From positions 1 through 38,098 of the forward strand of contig CAMVGO010000022.1 in assembly GCA_947167045.1 (NCBI GenBank): a stretch of DNA of 38,098 nt, written 5' to 3'. This DNA is from an uncultured Clostridia bacterium. GTDB taxonomy: Bacteria; Bacillota; Clostridia; Saccharofermentanales; Saccharofermentanaceae. The notes beneath the pieces were generated by a model that saw nothing but the letters and a program-made list of their open reading frames with translations, was not told where the DNA came from and searched no databases. Numbering within the stretch: the first letter of the stretch is position 1; each line of letters starts with the position of its first letter. The translations under genes and the position numbers were made by a program. Shown here piece after piece: positions 1-9,241 of this stretch.

Positions 1-344
1 TCGAGCTCTCATCAGGCGCCGTACGTAACCACGATCCTGAGATCATGATCAAGGCGTTCGAGCTCGTCAGACTCGGCGAAGAAGACGTTAAGAAGAAGTT
101 CCCTGCAATGTACAACGCATTCTGCTACGGCGCTCCGCCGCATGCGGGCATCGCTCCCGGCGTTGATCGTATGGTCATGCTCCTTTCGGGCGAAGAGACC
201 ATCCGCGAGGTAATCCCTTTCCCGATGAACAAGAACGCACAGGACGTCATGATGGATGCTCCCGGATATGTATCAGATAAGCAGCTTGACGAACTTAACA
301 TTGCCATCAAAGCTACAAATATTGAGAATGGGGATAATTTATGA
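1..344 (+). CDS. aspS: Aspartyl-tRNA synthetase, C-terminal fragment
   Basis: The reading frame is open from base 3, so the 5' part of the gene lies outside the window. About 113 residues remain. They begin with [14 protein letters not shown], a segment typical of bacterial AspRS, and include class II motif 3 ([13 protein letters not shown], with the ATP-binding Arg) and the tail [17 protein letters not shown]. The enzyme charges tRNA-Asp (or Asp/Asn in non-discriminating types) in the cytoplasm. The stop codon overlaps the next start in an ATGA arrangement, so lepB is translationally coupled to it. Whether the enzyme is discriminating cannot be judged from this fragment. Confidence 0.95.
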   Translation, partial: ELSSGAVRNHDPEIMIKAFELVRLGEEDVKKKFPAMYNAFCYGAPPHAGIAPGVDRMVMLLSGEETIREVIPFPMNKNAQDVMMDAPGYVSDKQLDELNIAIKATNIENGDNL

Positions 345-1015
345 TCGAAGAAGAGAAGAAAGAGATGGAAAATGATATCTCCGCTGAAGAAAATACGGAT
401 AACGGAGACGGAGCCTCTGCGAAAAAGAAGGGCTTTAAGATCGAAAAGGGCACTACCGCATATGAGATCCTGGACTGGCTCCGTACTATCTGCATCGGTG
501 TCCTTGCCGGTATCTTCATTGTCGTATTCCTCGTGCAGAGAGACAATGTATACGGCGATTCCATGGTGCCGACACTGAGTTCCGGCGACGTTATCTTCGC
601 ACAGAAGATCGCGACATATTTCAAGTCATACAACAGAGGAGATATCGTCATCCTCGACGGCAAGAATATGGAAGGATACACGAGGAAGGAATACCTTGTT
701 AAGAGGATCGTAGGTCTTCCCGGAGAGACCATAAGGATCGCTGACGGTGCTGTCTATATCAAGCCCGCTGATTCGGAGGATTTTTATCTCCTTCAGGAAA
801 ACTATCTGCCTGCAGGCACTACGACATATGTTATGGATACAGGTATGAGGAAGGGCTACAACGAAATAACTCTTGCAGATGATGAATATTTCTGTATGGG
901 CGACAACAGGCCCGTAAGCAACGATTCACGCAACCTCGGACCGTTCACGGTAGACAGGATAAAAGGCATTGCCGTTATCAGAGTATATCCGTTCAGTGAT
1001 TTCGGATTGATCTGA
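341..1015 (+). CDS. lepB: Signal peptidase I
   Basis: This is a 224-residue type I signal peptidase that removes signal peptides from secreted proteins at the outer face of the membrane. A charged, disordered cytoplasmic tail (1-40) precedes one membrane segment (about 45-65). The catalytic serine is Ser74 in GDSMVPTL and the general base is Lys121 in KRIVGLPGE. The conserved [11 protein letters not shown] box lies at 187-197. Length and architecture are normal for Gram-positive SipS-type enzymes. The ATG overlaps the aspS stop by 4 nt, and lepA follows after 14 nt, so the three genes probably form one transcript. Confidence 0.95.
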   Translation: MIEEEKKEMENDISAEENTDNGDGASAKKKGFKIEKGTTAYEILDWLRTICIGVLAGIFIVVFLVQRDNVYGDSMVPTLSSGDVIFAQKIATYFKSYNRGDIVILDGKNMEGYTRKEYLVKRIVGLPGETIRIADGAVYIKPADSEDFYLLQENYLPAGTTTYVMDTGMRKGYNEITLADDEYFCMGDNRPVSNDSRNLGPFTVDRIKGIAVIRVYPFSDFGLI

Positions 1016-1029
1016 CAAAGGAACACCAA

Positions 1030-2844
1030 ATGAGTGAAAGCTACAGAGATTACATAAGAAACTTCTGCATCATCGCGCACATCGATCATGGCAAGTCCAC
1101 TCTGGCAGACCGTCTGATCGAACATACGCATGTAAGGGAAAAGCGCGAGATGCAGGACCAGATACTGGACAACATGGATATCGAGCGCGAGCGAGGAATA
1201 ACCATCAAGTCACAGGCCGTAAGACTTCCCTACGTTGCATCGAACGGCAAGACGTATCTGCTCAATTTAATTGATACACCAGGCCACGTTGACTTCAACT
1301 ATGAGGTCTCAAGATCACTTGCCGCATGCGACGGCGCAGTGCTTGTTGTCGACAGCTCACAGGGCGTTGAGGCCCAGACTCTCGCAAACGTTTATCTCGC
1401 AGTCGATGCCGATCTTGAAGTGCTTCCCGTTATCAACAAGATAGACCTTCCTTCGGCAAGACCCGAAGAGGTGCGCCATGAGATCGAGGATGACATCGGT
1501 ATCGATGCTTCATATGCACCATTGATCTCGGCAAAGAGCGACATCAACATCGATGAGGTATTGGAGAAGATAGTCGAATATCTTCCGGCGCCGGACGGCG
1601 ACGAGAATGAGCCTTTGGCAGCTCTCGTTTTCGATTCAAAGTACGATTCATACAAAGGCGTTATCGTCAGCGTAAGAGTCAAGAACGGCACCGTAAAGAC
1701 AGGCGACCGCATCAGGATGATGCACTCCGGAAAAGAGTTTACCGTAACCGAGCTCGGCATGTTCCATCCGGGCGAACTGGTACCCACCGAGAGCCTTAAG
1801 GCAGGCGAGGTAGGATATATCTGCGCGTCGATTAAGAACGTCAGGGACACGGCTCCGGGCGATACCGTAACGCTTGCAGAGAATCCGGCAAGTGAGCCTC
1901 TCATCGGCTATAAGGGCATACAGCAGATGGTATTCTGCGGTATATATCCTGTGGATGGTGCAAGATACGGAGACCTTAAGGACGCTTTGGAAAAACTCAG
2001 GCTGAACGATGCGGCACTCTCTTTTGACGCAGAGACTTCCGCAGCTCTTGGCTTCGGTTTCAGATGCGGATTCCTGGGTCTTTTGCACTATGAGGTAATC
2101 CAGGAAAGACTCGAGAGAGAGTTCAATCTCGATCTTATCAGCACAGCTCCTTCGGTTATCTACAAGATACATCTGACAGACGGTTCCTGCGTTGACTGTT
2201 CAAACCCTACGAACATGCCAGATCCGGCATCGATCGATTACATGGAAGAGCCTGTTGTCAAAGCGACGATAATGCTGCCGAAGGAATATGTCGGAAACAT
2301 CATGGAGCTCTGTCAGGAGCGCCGCGGTGAATATACTGACATGAAGTATCTCGACGAGAAGAGGGTAATGCTCCATTACCTTATGCCGTTAAATGAGATA
2401 ATCTACGACTTTTTCGATGCGCTCAAATCGCGCACGAGAGGATATGCATCACTGGATTACGAGCCTGCAGGATATCAGAGATCCAAGCTGGTAAAACTCG
2501 ACATCCTCTTGAACGGAGACCCCGTCGACGCGCTGTCTTTCATCGTTCATTCCGACAAGGCTTATGCAAGAGGCAGAAGGATGTGCGAGAAGCTCAAGGA
2601 GAATATCCCGAGGCAGCAGTTCGAGATCCCTGTACAGGCTGCGATAGGCGGCAAGATAATCGCCCGCGAGACGATCAAGGCATATCGAAAAGATGTTACA
2701 TCCAAGTGTTACGGCGGCGATATCTCACGTAAGAAGAAGCTGCTCGAAAAGCAGAAGGAAGGTAAGAAGCGTATGAGACAGGTAGGTTCTGTCGAAGTGC
2801 CGCAGGAAGCCTTCATGAGCGTGCTGAAGCTGGATGATGAGTAA
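1030..2844 (+). CDS. lepA: Elongation factor 4 (LepA), ribosome back-translocase GTPase
   Basis: This 604-residue translational GTPase binds ribosomes and remodels stalled or mistranslocated complexes. The G1 motif AHIDHGKST is at 16-24, followed by RERGITIK (G2), DTPGHVDF (G3) and NKIDLP (G4). The LepA-specific C-terminal domain ends in the characteristic [19 protein letters not shown]. Full-length with no anomaly. It follows lepB by 14 nt with a GGA-containing ribosome site just upstream (aaaggaacaccaa). The lepB-lepA order is common in bacteria. Confidence 0.97.
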   Translation: MSESYRDYIRNFCIIAHIDHGKSTLADRLIEHTHVREKREMQDQILDNMDIERERGITIKSQAVRLPYVASNGKTYLLNLIDTPGHVDFNYEVSRSLAACDGAVLVVDSSQGVEAQTLANVYLAVDADLEVLPVINKIDLPSARPEEVRHEIEDDIGIDASYAPLISAKSDINIDEVLEKIVEYLPAPDGDENEPLAALVFDSKYDSYKGVIVSVRVKNGTVKTGDRIRMMHSGKEFTVTELGMFHPGELVPTESLKAGEVGYICASIKNVRDTAPGDTVTLAENPASEPLIGYKGIQQMVFCGIYPVDGARYGDLKDALEKLRLNDAALSFDAETSAALGFGFRCGFLGLLHYEVIQERLEREFNLDLISTAPSVIYKIHLTDGSCVDCSNPTNMPDPASIDYMEEPVVKATIMLPKEYVGNIMELCQERRGEYTDMKYLDEKRVMLHYLMPLNEIIYDFFDALKSRTRGYASLDYEPAGYQRSKLVKLDILLNGDPVDALSFIVHSDKAYARGRRMCEKLKENIPRQQFEIPVQAAIGGKIIARETIKAYRKDVTSKCYGGDISRKKKLLEKQKEGKKRMRQVGSVEVPQEAFMSVLKLDDE

Positions 2845-2857
2845 GCTTTGGGCTTAC
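2841..2857. terminator. Short hairpin between convergent genes
   Basis: GTAAGC (2841-2846) can pair with GCTTAC (2852-2857) around a 5-nt loop. It spans the lepA stop and reaches the end of the convergent minus-strand gene. There is no clear T tract on either side, so it is only a weak bidirectional terminator candidate. Confidence 0.25.
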
Positions 2858-4425
2858 TGCATCATGCGGTGGCTCTGTCCCTTTTTCTCAAAGACGGTCG
2901 CGTTCTCATTGACCGTTTCTTCCTCTGCCTTCGGCACTGAAGTCCTGTAATCATATTTTTCTTCGTAATGCCAGCCTGATTCAAGCGAGATGAAATCTTT
3001 TGTTGTCTCATAGGCAGTTATGGGGAAAGAAGAATCGTAATAAGCTTCGACGCCCTGTTCGGGAGCAAGATCGTGGCTGCTCGCCCTTGCGAGTATCTCA
3101 AGATCTTTCTTTTCTCTGCTGTGCATTATCTTAGGCAGGATCTCTGCGAGAAAATACATTACCGCACCGATCGTGACCGCTATGATGAGAAGTTCGATCG
3201 GGTGATTGTATACGAATCTCATGTACCCGAGGTCGTCCCTGAGGCTTGCGAGCAGACGCAGTAATGCAACTCCGAAAACGGGAAGGAGATATAAGAATGC
3301 GCGGATGCCCGTATTCCAGCTTATGGCTTCCATCCTCGCGCGTCTTCCGGTGCGGTTTATGGTCTCCCAGCCCTTTGCATAAGGGAACTCTCCGGAAACC
3401 TTTCCGGTCTGTCCGTTTACAATGTACTGATAATCCCTTCCGTCAAAATTAATGCTCAGGAACCAGCATGGCAGCAGGGCATACTTGATGTCCTGGTTCT
3501 GATACTTTGTGAAGCTCGCGTCAGCTTCCGGAACGAAATCATCATATCCGAAATCTATTTCATCACAAACTTTGAGAGCGTACTTGTCAAGACGCTTGTA
3601 GATCCTGTCCGTCATGTCGAGAGGCTGCTCATCGTACTTCTCGGCAAAGAAACCCTGAAGATATTCCGGTCTGAATCTCTCGAGCTCGGAGTAGTCGAAA
3701 GGTTCGGCGGCTGCCATAAGGTTGTTTGCGATCTTTATCTCGCCGTCGAAAGGGACATTCTTAAGCCTGAACTTTACCTTGCCGTAAGTAAGCTGGGAGT
3801 AGTTTCTGTCTGTTGCCGCATGGTTCTCGTAATATGCCGAGTCGACATTCTTTCCCATGTGTCCTTTTCCGCAGACATTGACTTCGACTTCGGTGGAGAT
3901 GATCCATGTGGGAACGTACAGACCGGTCATCTTGGCAAGGATCTTCTTGGATTTGAAGTCCTTGGGAAGGTGATCGACACCTGCGCAGTGCTCTTCGAAT
4001 ATGCTGATGGCTTTTTCCTTGTCGAACTTGAACGGGATGATGTAGTCAGGCTTGAACTCACGCGTAAGTCTTCTCGATACGAGAGCGGGCGAACCGCAGA
4101 AAGCGCAGAACGTGGAAGAGGTATTCTTATCTGTTACTATCTCGGCGCCGCATGAATTGCAGACGATCTCGACACGCTCTTCGTCTTCCTTGCTGACTTC
4201 AATCGTGCCGTCGTAATCCTTCTCGGGATTTACCAGGCCGAACGAACCTACCTTATCAAGAGTCGCAGGTTCGAATAATCCGCCGCAATTTCTGCAGATC
4301 ATCGCCCCGTGGGTAAGATCGTAGACGAGATTAGATGCGCAGTTCGGACATTTTAATGAATCTGCTGTAAAAGACTTTAACTTAGGCGCGCCGAATTTCT
4401 CCGACGGCTTATCCCAAATAGCCAT
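2854..4425 (-). CDS. Membrane protein with two N-terminal TFIIB-type zinc ribbons
   Basis: A 523-residue protein of unknown function. Two zinc ribbons open it: Cys26/Cys29/Cys44/Cys47 (CPNC...CRNC) and Cys89/Cys92/Cys107/Cys110 (CNSC...CAFC). A long soluble middle domain follows, then two hydrophobic segments (around 370-395 and 405-430) and a charged C-terminal tail. Proteins of this layout are usually named TFIIB-type zinc ribbon-containing protein in Firmicutes and are uncharacterised; there is no reason to infer a transcription factor role. The ATG at 4425 has an AGGGG-type ribosome site upstream. A good minus-strand promoter lies at 4470-4499, so it is probably a single-gene transcript converging on lepA. 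Confidence 0.75.
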   Translation of the reverse strand: MAIWDKPSEKFGAPKLKSFTADSLKCPNCASNLVYDLTHGAMICRNCGGLFEPATLDKVGSFGLVNPEKDYDGTIEVSKEDEERVEIVCNSCGAEIVTDKNTSSTFCAFCGSPALVSRRLTREFKPDYIIPFKFDKEKAISIFEEHCAGVDHLPKDFKSKKILAKMTGLYVPTWIISTEVEVNVCGKGHMGKNVDSAYYENHAATDRNYSQLTYGKVKFRLKNVPFDGEIKIANNLMAAAEPFDYSELERFRPEYLQGFFAEKYDEQPLDMTDRIYKRLDKYALKVCDEIDFGYDDFVPEADASFTKYQNQDIKYALLPCWFLSINFDGRDYQYIVNGQTGKVSGEFPYAKGWETINRTGRRARMEAISWNTGIRAFLYLLPVFGVALLRLLASLRDDLGYMRFVYNHPIELLIIAVTIGAVMYFLAEILPKIMHSREKKDLEILARASSHDLAPEQGVEAYYDSSFPITAYETTKDFISLESGWHYEEKYDYRTSVPKAEEETVNENATVFEKKGQSHRMMQ

Positions 4426-4469
4426 AAAACACTACCCCTCTTATAAAATTGCTCTTATTCCTAAAAGTA

Positions 4470-4499
4470 AATATACAATAACGCTCAAATTGTTGTCAA
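4470..4499 (-). promoter_or_regulatory. Sigma-A-type promoter for the zinc-ribbon membrane protein gene
   Basis: On the minus strand TTGACA (4499-4494, perfect -35) is followed by an 18-nt spacer and TATATT (4475-4470, 5/6 match to the -10). The predicted start near 4463 gives a 5' leader of about 40 nt. The -35 box overlaps the last codons of the upstream Lgt-like gene. Confidence 0.65.
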
Positions 4500-5200
4500 C
4501 GATAATTGATTTTGAGGATCTTCTTCCAAACGAGCACCAGTATGACGGCGATGGCGCCTGCAATGAGGACCGTGATCTGGCCTGAGGATACAGGTGATCC
4601 GTCATGGTAATACTTCAGGTATTCCAAAGCAAATCTGACGGGTATCAGAACCGCAAGGATAATGCAGATCGCACTGAACTTGTTTTTCATCTTTGTTATG
4701 AGGAAAACAGCGAGGATATGTATCAGTATGAATGCCGCCATGTCAACGAGCTGGACAGGGAAATAAGTGCCCGCGTGCTCGTTGTGATATGTGACTGCAA
4801 AAGGCCCGGAATAGGGTTTTCCGTGGCAGCATCCGGCAAGAAAGCACCCGAGCTTTGCAAGTCCGTACATGAGAGGCGCAGAAGCTATAAACGCTGCCAT
4901 TACCTCATCAGGCTTGTCCCTTATGATCAGCGCGGCGATAAGGACTCCGCTGATCAGTCCGACTGCGGCACCGAGTCCCGAAAAACTCAATACTATGCCT
5001 CTTTCGGTTATCCTGAACGTGACCATCAGAGATGTGATAAATGTGCATACGATTGCCGTAAGGCAGGTGTAGAATATGGTCTGCTTTCCGACGCCTGCTC
5101 TGCGCATGAGAAGGACAGCGGCAGCAAAGCCTGCAATTACAGACAGTACTACTATCAGGCCGTATGGAGACCACGAAAAAGCGGGTATGTCTATCTGCAT
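4496..5200 (-). CDS. Lgt-like integral membrane protein (prolipoprotein diacylglyceryl transferase family)
   Basis: A 234-residue polytopic membrane protein with about seven hydrophobic segments. It resembles the Lgt family, which transfers diacylglyceryl from phosphatidylglycerol to the lipobox cysteine: the layout GLGAAVGLISG (75-85), KLGCFLAGCCHGKPY (116-130) and FPVQLVDM (147-154) parallels the Lgt HGG, RIGNFING and HPTQLYE regions. The canonical Lgt signature is not intact, so it may be a divergent paralogue rather than the housekeeping enzyme. The ATG at 5200 is 6 nt from the upstream gene's stop, so the two are co-transcribed. Confidence 0.6.
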   Translation of the reverse strand: MQIDIPAFSWSPYGLIVVLSVIAGFAAAVLLMRRAGVGKQTIFYTCLTAIVCTFITSLMVTFRITERGIVLSFSGLGAAVGLISGVLIAALIIRDKPDEVMAAFIASAPLMYGLAKLGCFLAGCCHGKPYSGPFAVTYHNEHAGTYFPVQLVDMAAFILIHILAVFLITKMKNKFSAICIILAVLIPVRFALEYLKYYHDGSPVSSGQITVLIAGAIAVILVLVWKKILKINYR

Positions 5201-5206
5201 CTCTTA

Positions 5207-5872
5207 TCAGAAACCCTGGCAGTCTTTCGTAATGTACCAGCACATCGCGATGAAAAGTGCCACTGCGATAAGACCTGCCGCGAAAAATCCGATATATACC
5301 CACATGAGGACTTTGGCGAATTTGCTCTCTTTATACTTGACCCTGGCGATTATCATGAGTACCCATGCGCCGATAACGGATCCTCCCACGAGCGCAGAGA
5401 AGATGCTTACCACTGTCTCGGCCACTTCGCTGATATTACTCATGTTTTCGATCGTAGACGAAAATGCTCCGGAAATTGTTGAAGGCACGAGCATAAGTGC
5501 CAGCGAGATAAAGCAGAGGATGTTTGCCTTCTTTCTTCTTGCAGATCTTTCCTCAGGAGTAAATCCGTCAGAAGGCTGTGCCGGTTGGGAAGCAGGATAT
5601 GCGGGAACACCATACTGGGGTGCCTGCTGATACGGCTGCTGATATTGCTGCTGATAAACAGGCTGCTGATAAACAGGCTGCTGCACAGGCGCGGGGGCCG
5701 GTGCCGGGGCATAGACAGGTGCCTGAGTGGGAGCGGGGGCCGGTGCAGGTGCGGGTGCGGGTTGTGCCGCCATAGGCTGTGCCGTCTGAACAGGCTGAGC
5801 AACTGGCTGAGCCTGCACGGGTTGTACAGGAATCTGGGGTTGTGCGCTGTTTATGTTGTTATTGTTCTCCAT
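5207..5872 (-). CDS. Pro/Gln/Ala-rich membrane protein
   Basis: A 221-residue protein of unknown function. The first 100 or so residues are low complexity, rich in Pro, Gln, Ala and Val (runs such as PAPAPAPAP and repeated QQPVY), and probably form a flexible cytoplasmic arm. Three hydrophobic segments follow (about 115-135, 150-175 and 188-212). This plan is common in Firmicute small-membrane-domain proteins with disordered N-termini. I chose the ATG at 5872 (MENNNN) because AAAGGAAA lies about 6 nt upstream; an in-frame ATG at 5917 has no ribosome site. Co-transcribed with the Lgt-like gene downstream. Confidence 0.65.
   Translation of the reverse strand: MENNNNINSAQPQIPVQPVQAQPVAQPVQTAQPMAAQPAPAPAPAPAPTQAPVYAPAPAPAPVQQPVYQQPVYQQQYQQPYQQAPQYGVPAYPASQPAQPSDGFTPEERSARRKKANILCFISLALMLVPSTISGAFSSTIENMSNISEVAETVVSIFSALVGGSVIGAWVLMIIARVKYKESKFAKVLMWVYIGFFAAGLIAVALFIAMCWYITKDCQGF
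5647..5676. repeat. 15-bp coding tandem repeat
   Basis: Two exact copies of a 15-bp unit (5647-5661 and 5662-5676) plus a partial third encode QQPVY pentapeptides in the minus-strand membrane protein. Being a multiple of three, copy-number change would keep the frame. Confidence 0.7.
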
Positions 5873-5907
5873 GTTTGTTTCCTTTCGATGAAACATATTC
5901 CATGCGT

Positions 5908-5916
5908 ATTCTATCA
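5908..5916 (-). promoter_or_regulatory. Extended -10 promoter candidate
   Basis: The minus strand reads TGA-TAGAAT (5916-5908), an extended -10 element, with only a poor -35. A start near 5901 would give a leader of about 30 nt to the ATG at 5872. It lies in the 196-bp divergent gap before the ABC transporter gene; I found no convincing promoter for the plus direction. Confidence 0.35.
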
Positions 5917-6068
5917 CTCGGATGGTTTTTAATCACTTCGGAATGCTTCTGGTATCAATATTTCGGAAAAAGTGACAGATGTATTGCCTGTTTTTGAAGC
6001 TCTGTCTGTAAGCCGTTACGGAAAAGTGTTATTCTTTTTGAACCTGGGGAAAGGAATGAGGAACTGTG

Positions 6069-7799
6069 ATGAAAGATAATCTTAAGAGGATGATCAGTTA
6101 CTATAGGCCTTATCTGGGAACATTCTTCCTGGATATGGTCTTTGCGATCGTGGCATCCGGTATTGCTCTTGCGATACCTCCGATCGTCGGTGATATCACG
6201 AGTGAGATACCAAACATGACTTCAGAGGAAGGTCTTAAGAAGATACTGACCGTCGGAGGCATCCTGATCGTTCTCGTGATCATCCAGTTCATCGCGAATT
6301 ACTATATCTCTTACGTCGGGCATGTCATGGGCGCCAAGATGGAATACGACATGAGGGCGGAGATATTTGCGCATTACCAGAAACTCTCTTTTTCGTTCTA
6401 CGATGACCAGAAGGTGGGTCAGCTCATGAGCAGGATCACGAGCGATCTCTTCGAGATCACGGAGCTTCTGCACCACGGTCCCGAAAACATCGTGACATCC
6501 CTGATAAAGATAATCGGCTCGTTCATCATTCTGATCAACATAAGCGGATACCTTACTTTGGCGGCGTTCATACTGCTGCCGTTCATGTTCGTTTTTGCGT
6601 ATTTCCTCAACAAGAGGATGCGCAGGGCGTTTAAGGAAAACAGGGTTAAGATAGCGGAGATCAACACGCAGATAGAAGACAATCTCTCGGGTATAAGAGT
6701 CGTTAAATCTTTTGCCAACGAAGCCATCGAAAACGAGAAGTTCAAGGTCGGCAATGACGGTTTCCTCAAGGCAAAGAAGGCAAGTTACCTGAACATGGGA
6801 ATATTCCATTCGGGCATGACCGCTTTCACGTTCCTTATCAACATCCTGGTCATAATAGCGGGCGGTATCCTCATGACTAAGGGGCTTGTTCAGATCCCTG
6901 AGTTTGTTACGTTCCTTTTGTATATCAATGTCTTTACCGAACCTGTAAGAGTGCTTATTGATTTCACCGAGCAGTTCCAGAACGGATACACGGGATTTGA
7001 GCGTTTTGTCGAGATGATAAGCATCGTACCTGACATTCAGGACAAGGAAGACGCGGCCGAGCTTACGGACGTTAAGGGCGACATAAGTTTTGAGGATGTC
7101 TCGTTTAAATACAAGGACGGTGCGCACAGGGTCCTGAGGCACATAAACCTGGATGTGCCGGCCGGATCCTATGTAGCCCTGGTCGGATCCTCCGGAGGCG
7201 GAAAGACGACGCTCTGCAGCCTCATACCGCGTTTTTACGATGTTACGAACGGTTCCATAAAGATAGACGGAAAAGACATAAGAGACATTACTCTGAAGAG
7301 TCTGAGAAACAATATCGGAATCGTTCAGCAGGATGTCTATATGTTTGCGGGAACCATATATGACAACATAAGCTACGGAAGACCCGGTGCTTCAAAAGAA
7401 GAGATAATCGAAGCGGCAAAACTTGCAAATGCGCATGACTTCATAATGGATCTGCCGCAGGGTTACGATACGGATATCGGCCAGAGAGGCGTTAAGCTCT
7501 CCGGAGGTCAGAAGCAGCGCATCTCCATTGCGAGAGTATTCTTAAAGAATCCTCCGATACTGATCTTTGACGAAGCCACGAGCGCCCTGGACAATGAGAG
7601 TGAGAATATCGTAAAAGAATCCCTGGAACGTCTCGCAAAAGACCGTACAACGCTTGTTATCGCACACCGTCTCTCGACGATCAGAAATGCTGAGAGGATA
7701 CTTGTCCTTACAGAGAAAGGCATCGAGGAGAGCGGAACTCACGATGAACTGATGAGAAACAACGGCGTATACGCTTCGCTCTACAGGTTCAACGCTTGA
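6069..7799 (+). CDS. ABC transporter, fused permease and ATP-binding protein (MsbA/BmrA type)
   Basis: A 576-residue half-transporter. The N-terminal six-helix exporter domain (about 1-310) is followed by a complete ATPase: Walker A GSSGGGKTT, Q-loop VQQDVYMF, signature LSGGQKQ, Walker B ILIFDEATSALD and H-loop AHRLST. It would act as a dimer exporting lipid, drug or peptide; the substrate is not predictable. It stands alone, so a homodimer is plausible. The ATG at 6069 has GAGGA six nt upstream; an in-frame GTG directly before it (6066) is too close to that site. The permease part is full length, with no peptidase domain. Confidence 0.93.
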   Translation: MKDNLKRMISYYRPYLGTFFLDMVFAIVASGIALAIPPIVGDITSEIPNMTSEEGLKKILTVGGILIVLVIIQFIANYYISYVGHVMGAKMEYDMRAEIFAHYQKLSFSFYDDQKVGQLMSRITSDLFEITELLHHGPENIVTSLIKIIGSFIILINISGYLTLAAFILLPFMFVFAYFLNKRMRRAFKENRVKIAEINTQIEDNLSGIRVVKSFANEAIENEKFKVGNDGFLKAKKASYLNMGIFHSGMTAFTFLINILVIIAGGILMTKGLVQIPEFVTFLLYINVFTEPVRVLIDFTEQFQNGYTGFERFVEMISIVPDIQDKEDAAELTDVKGDISFEDVSFKYKDGAHRVLRHINLDVPAGSYVALVGSSGGGKTTLCSLIPRFYDVTNGSIKIDGKDIRDITLKSLRNNIGIVQQDVYMFAGTIYDNISYGRPGASKEEIIEAAKLANAHDFIMDLPQGYDTDIGQRGVKLSGGQKQRISIARVFLKNPPILIFDEATSALDNESENIVKESLERLAKDRTTLVIAHRLSTIRNAERILVLTEKGIEESGTHDELMRNNGVYASLYRFNA

Positions 7800-7851
7800 G
7801 AAAAGCATCGCGGTGTTGAAAAAACCGGCGGACACTAATGTCGGATAAACG

Positions 7852-8922
7852 TTACGGAACTGTCGCGCGTATTACGGGTATCTTCCTTAATACCCAGACT
7901 ATCAGCATTATAACGGCGTAGATGAACCAGGGCATAAGCAGGCGGTAAGAGATGGTCTGTGTGTTTAAGCCGATCAGATCATCGACCAGCTTGAAGATGA
8001 ACCATTGGAGCAGATAGGCGGGAAGTGTGTACTGCCCCATGATCTCCACTGCTTTTTTGAGCCAGTTTACTCTGCTGATCATCTTCGACAGGTCACAGAG
8101 AAGAACGAAAACGGCAAAGGAATAGAGCACGCTGGGAACGTTGCAGTATCCTTTGAAATATGCGATGATCGCGCCGTATTCCGTCGAAAGCTTATATGTG
8201 CCGATCAGATGCATGGCCAGGCCTGCGGCTCCGAGAACATAGATGAGGATCTTATACTGCAGAGCAGGAGGTCTTTTATAGATGTAGTAGCCTCCGAATG
8301 CAAAGAAAAGATATCCCGCTATCTTGGTCATCTCAAAGTCCCATTCAAGTCCGAGATCAAATCCCTGATTAATAAACGGAACAAGTATGTTCAGGAAGAA
8401 AAAGGCAAACAGGATATATCTGATCACGTCAAGCTTTCTGCTCTTATCGATCCACGCGAAAACGGGTATGCAGATATAGACAAATAACAGAGCACGGAAA
8501 TACCAGAAATATTCAATGATGCCGGCGCCCGAAACGAGTCCGTTTATAAGCCACAGCGGAGTCAATTCTTCCTTTGTTATCCTTCCTGAAGCCAGCAGAT
8601 AGATTACTCCGGCAATGCTCCAGAAAAGATAAGGGACGAAGACTTTCTTTGCACGTTTTTTGAAATACTCTTTCGTTGAATATCTTTCCGGATAATCCAG
8701 GAGGGTAATACCGGTTATCATGAAAAATATGGGAACGGCAAAATAGAATATGCTCTCGATCACATTGGCGATGAACCAGTTGTTTTCTGTTCCCGTATAA
8801 CTCCAAAAACTGGAATTGGCATGTAAAGTAATAACGGCCAGCGCAGAAAACACCTGACATAAGGTTAATGAAAAATCCTTATAGGTGTACTTTGCGCCGC
8901 CGTCTTGCATTGGTTTCTCCAT
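7852..8922 (-). CDS. Membrane acyltransferase, acyltransferase-3 family
   Basis: A 356-residue polytopic protein with about ten hydrophobic segments. The N-terminal pattern (LCQVFSALAVITLHAN, with a helix-embedded His at about residue 35) and overall layout match acyltransferase 3 (OafA/YrhL/WecH-like) enzymes that O-acetylate surface polysaccharides or other exported glycans using acetyl-CoA. There is no fused SGNH domain. The ATG at 8922 has GGGAGAAG upstream. It lies about 70 nt downstream of tRNA-Leu on the same strand and may be read through from the tRNA promoter. The acceptor substrate is unknown. Confidence 0.75.
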   Translation of the reverse strand: MEKPMQDGGAKYTYKDFSLTLCQVFSALAVITLHANSSFWSYTGTENNWFIANVIESIFYFAVPIFFMITGITLLDYPERYSTKEYFKKRAKKVFVPYLFWSIAGVIYLLASGRITKEELTPLWLINGLVSGAGIIEYFWYFRALLFVYICIPVFAWIDKSRKLDVIRYILFAFFFLNILVPFINQGFDLGLEWDFEMTKIAGYLFFAFGGYYIYKRPPALQYKILIYVLGAAGLAMHLIGTYKLSTEYGAIIAYFKGYCNVPSVLYSFAVFVLLCDLSKMISRVNWLKKAVEIMGQYTLPAYLLQWFIFKLVDDLIGLNTQTISYRLLMPWFIYAVIMLIVWVLRKIPVIRATVP

Positions 8923-8991
8923 CGTTCAATACTTCTCCCGTATAACGGAAATGATCCCGGGAGAGGAATGCCTACAGATGCCCAACAGTTA

Positions 8992-9074
<83 letters not shown>

Positions 9075-9084
9075 AAACTACATA

Positions 9085-9112
9085 ATTATATTACAACAAC
9101 CTGATTATGCAA
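9085..9112 (-). promoter_or_regulatory. Promoter for tRNA-Leu
   Basis: The minus strand has TTGCAT (9112-9107), a 16-nt spacer and a perfect TATAAT (9090-9085). Transcription would start around 9078, four nucleotides before the mature 5' end. Confidence 0.55.
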
Positions 9113-9241
9113 TGAAACTATATAAACCCGGGTTTCATTCTTATGACAAGTGAAAATATAGAGATAGTGAAAAATGAAAGCTGTGTTAAGATTGTCAGGT
9201 AAGTCCTTGAACTTGCGATAAAGAGCGACAGGAGTATGCCG

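Noticed and set aside
4604..5482. Long plus-strand open frame of 292 residues
   Set aside because: It is antisense to the Lgt-like and Pro/Gln-rich genes, with an odd composition rich in Cys, Tyr, His and Arg and no recognisable domain.
6222..7142. Long minus-strand open frame of 306 residues
   Set aside because: Antisense to the ABC exporter, whose motifs are complete; a shadow frame.
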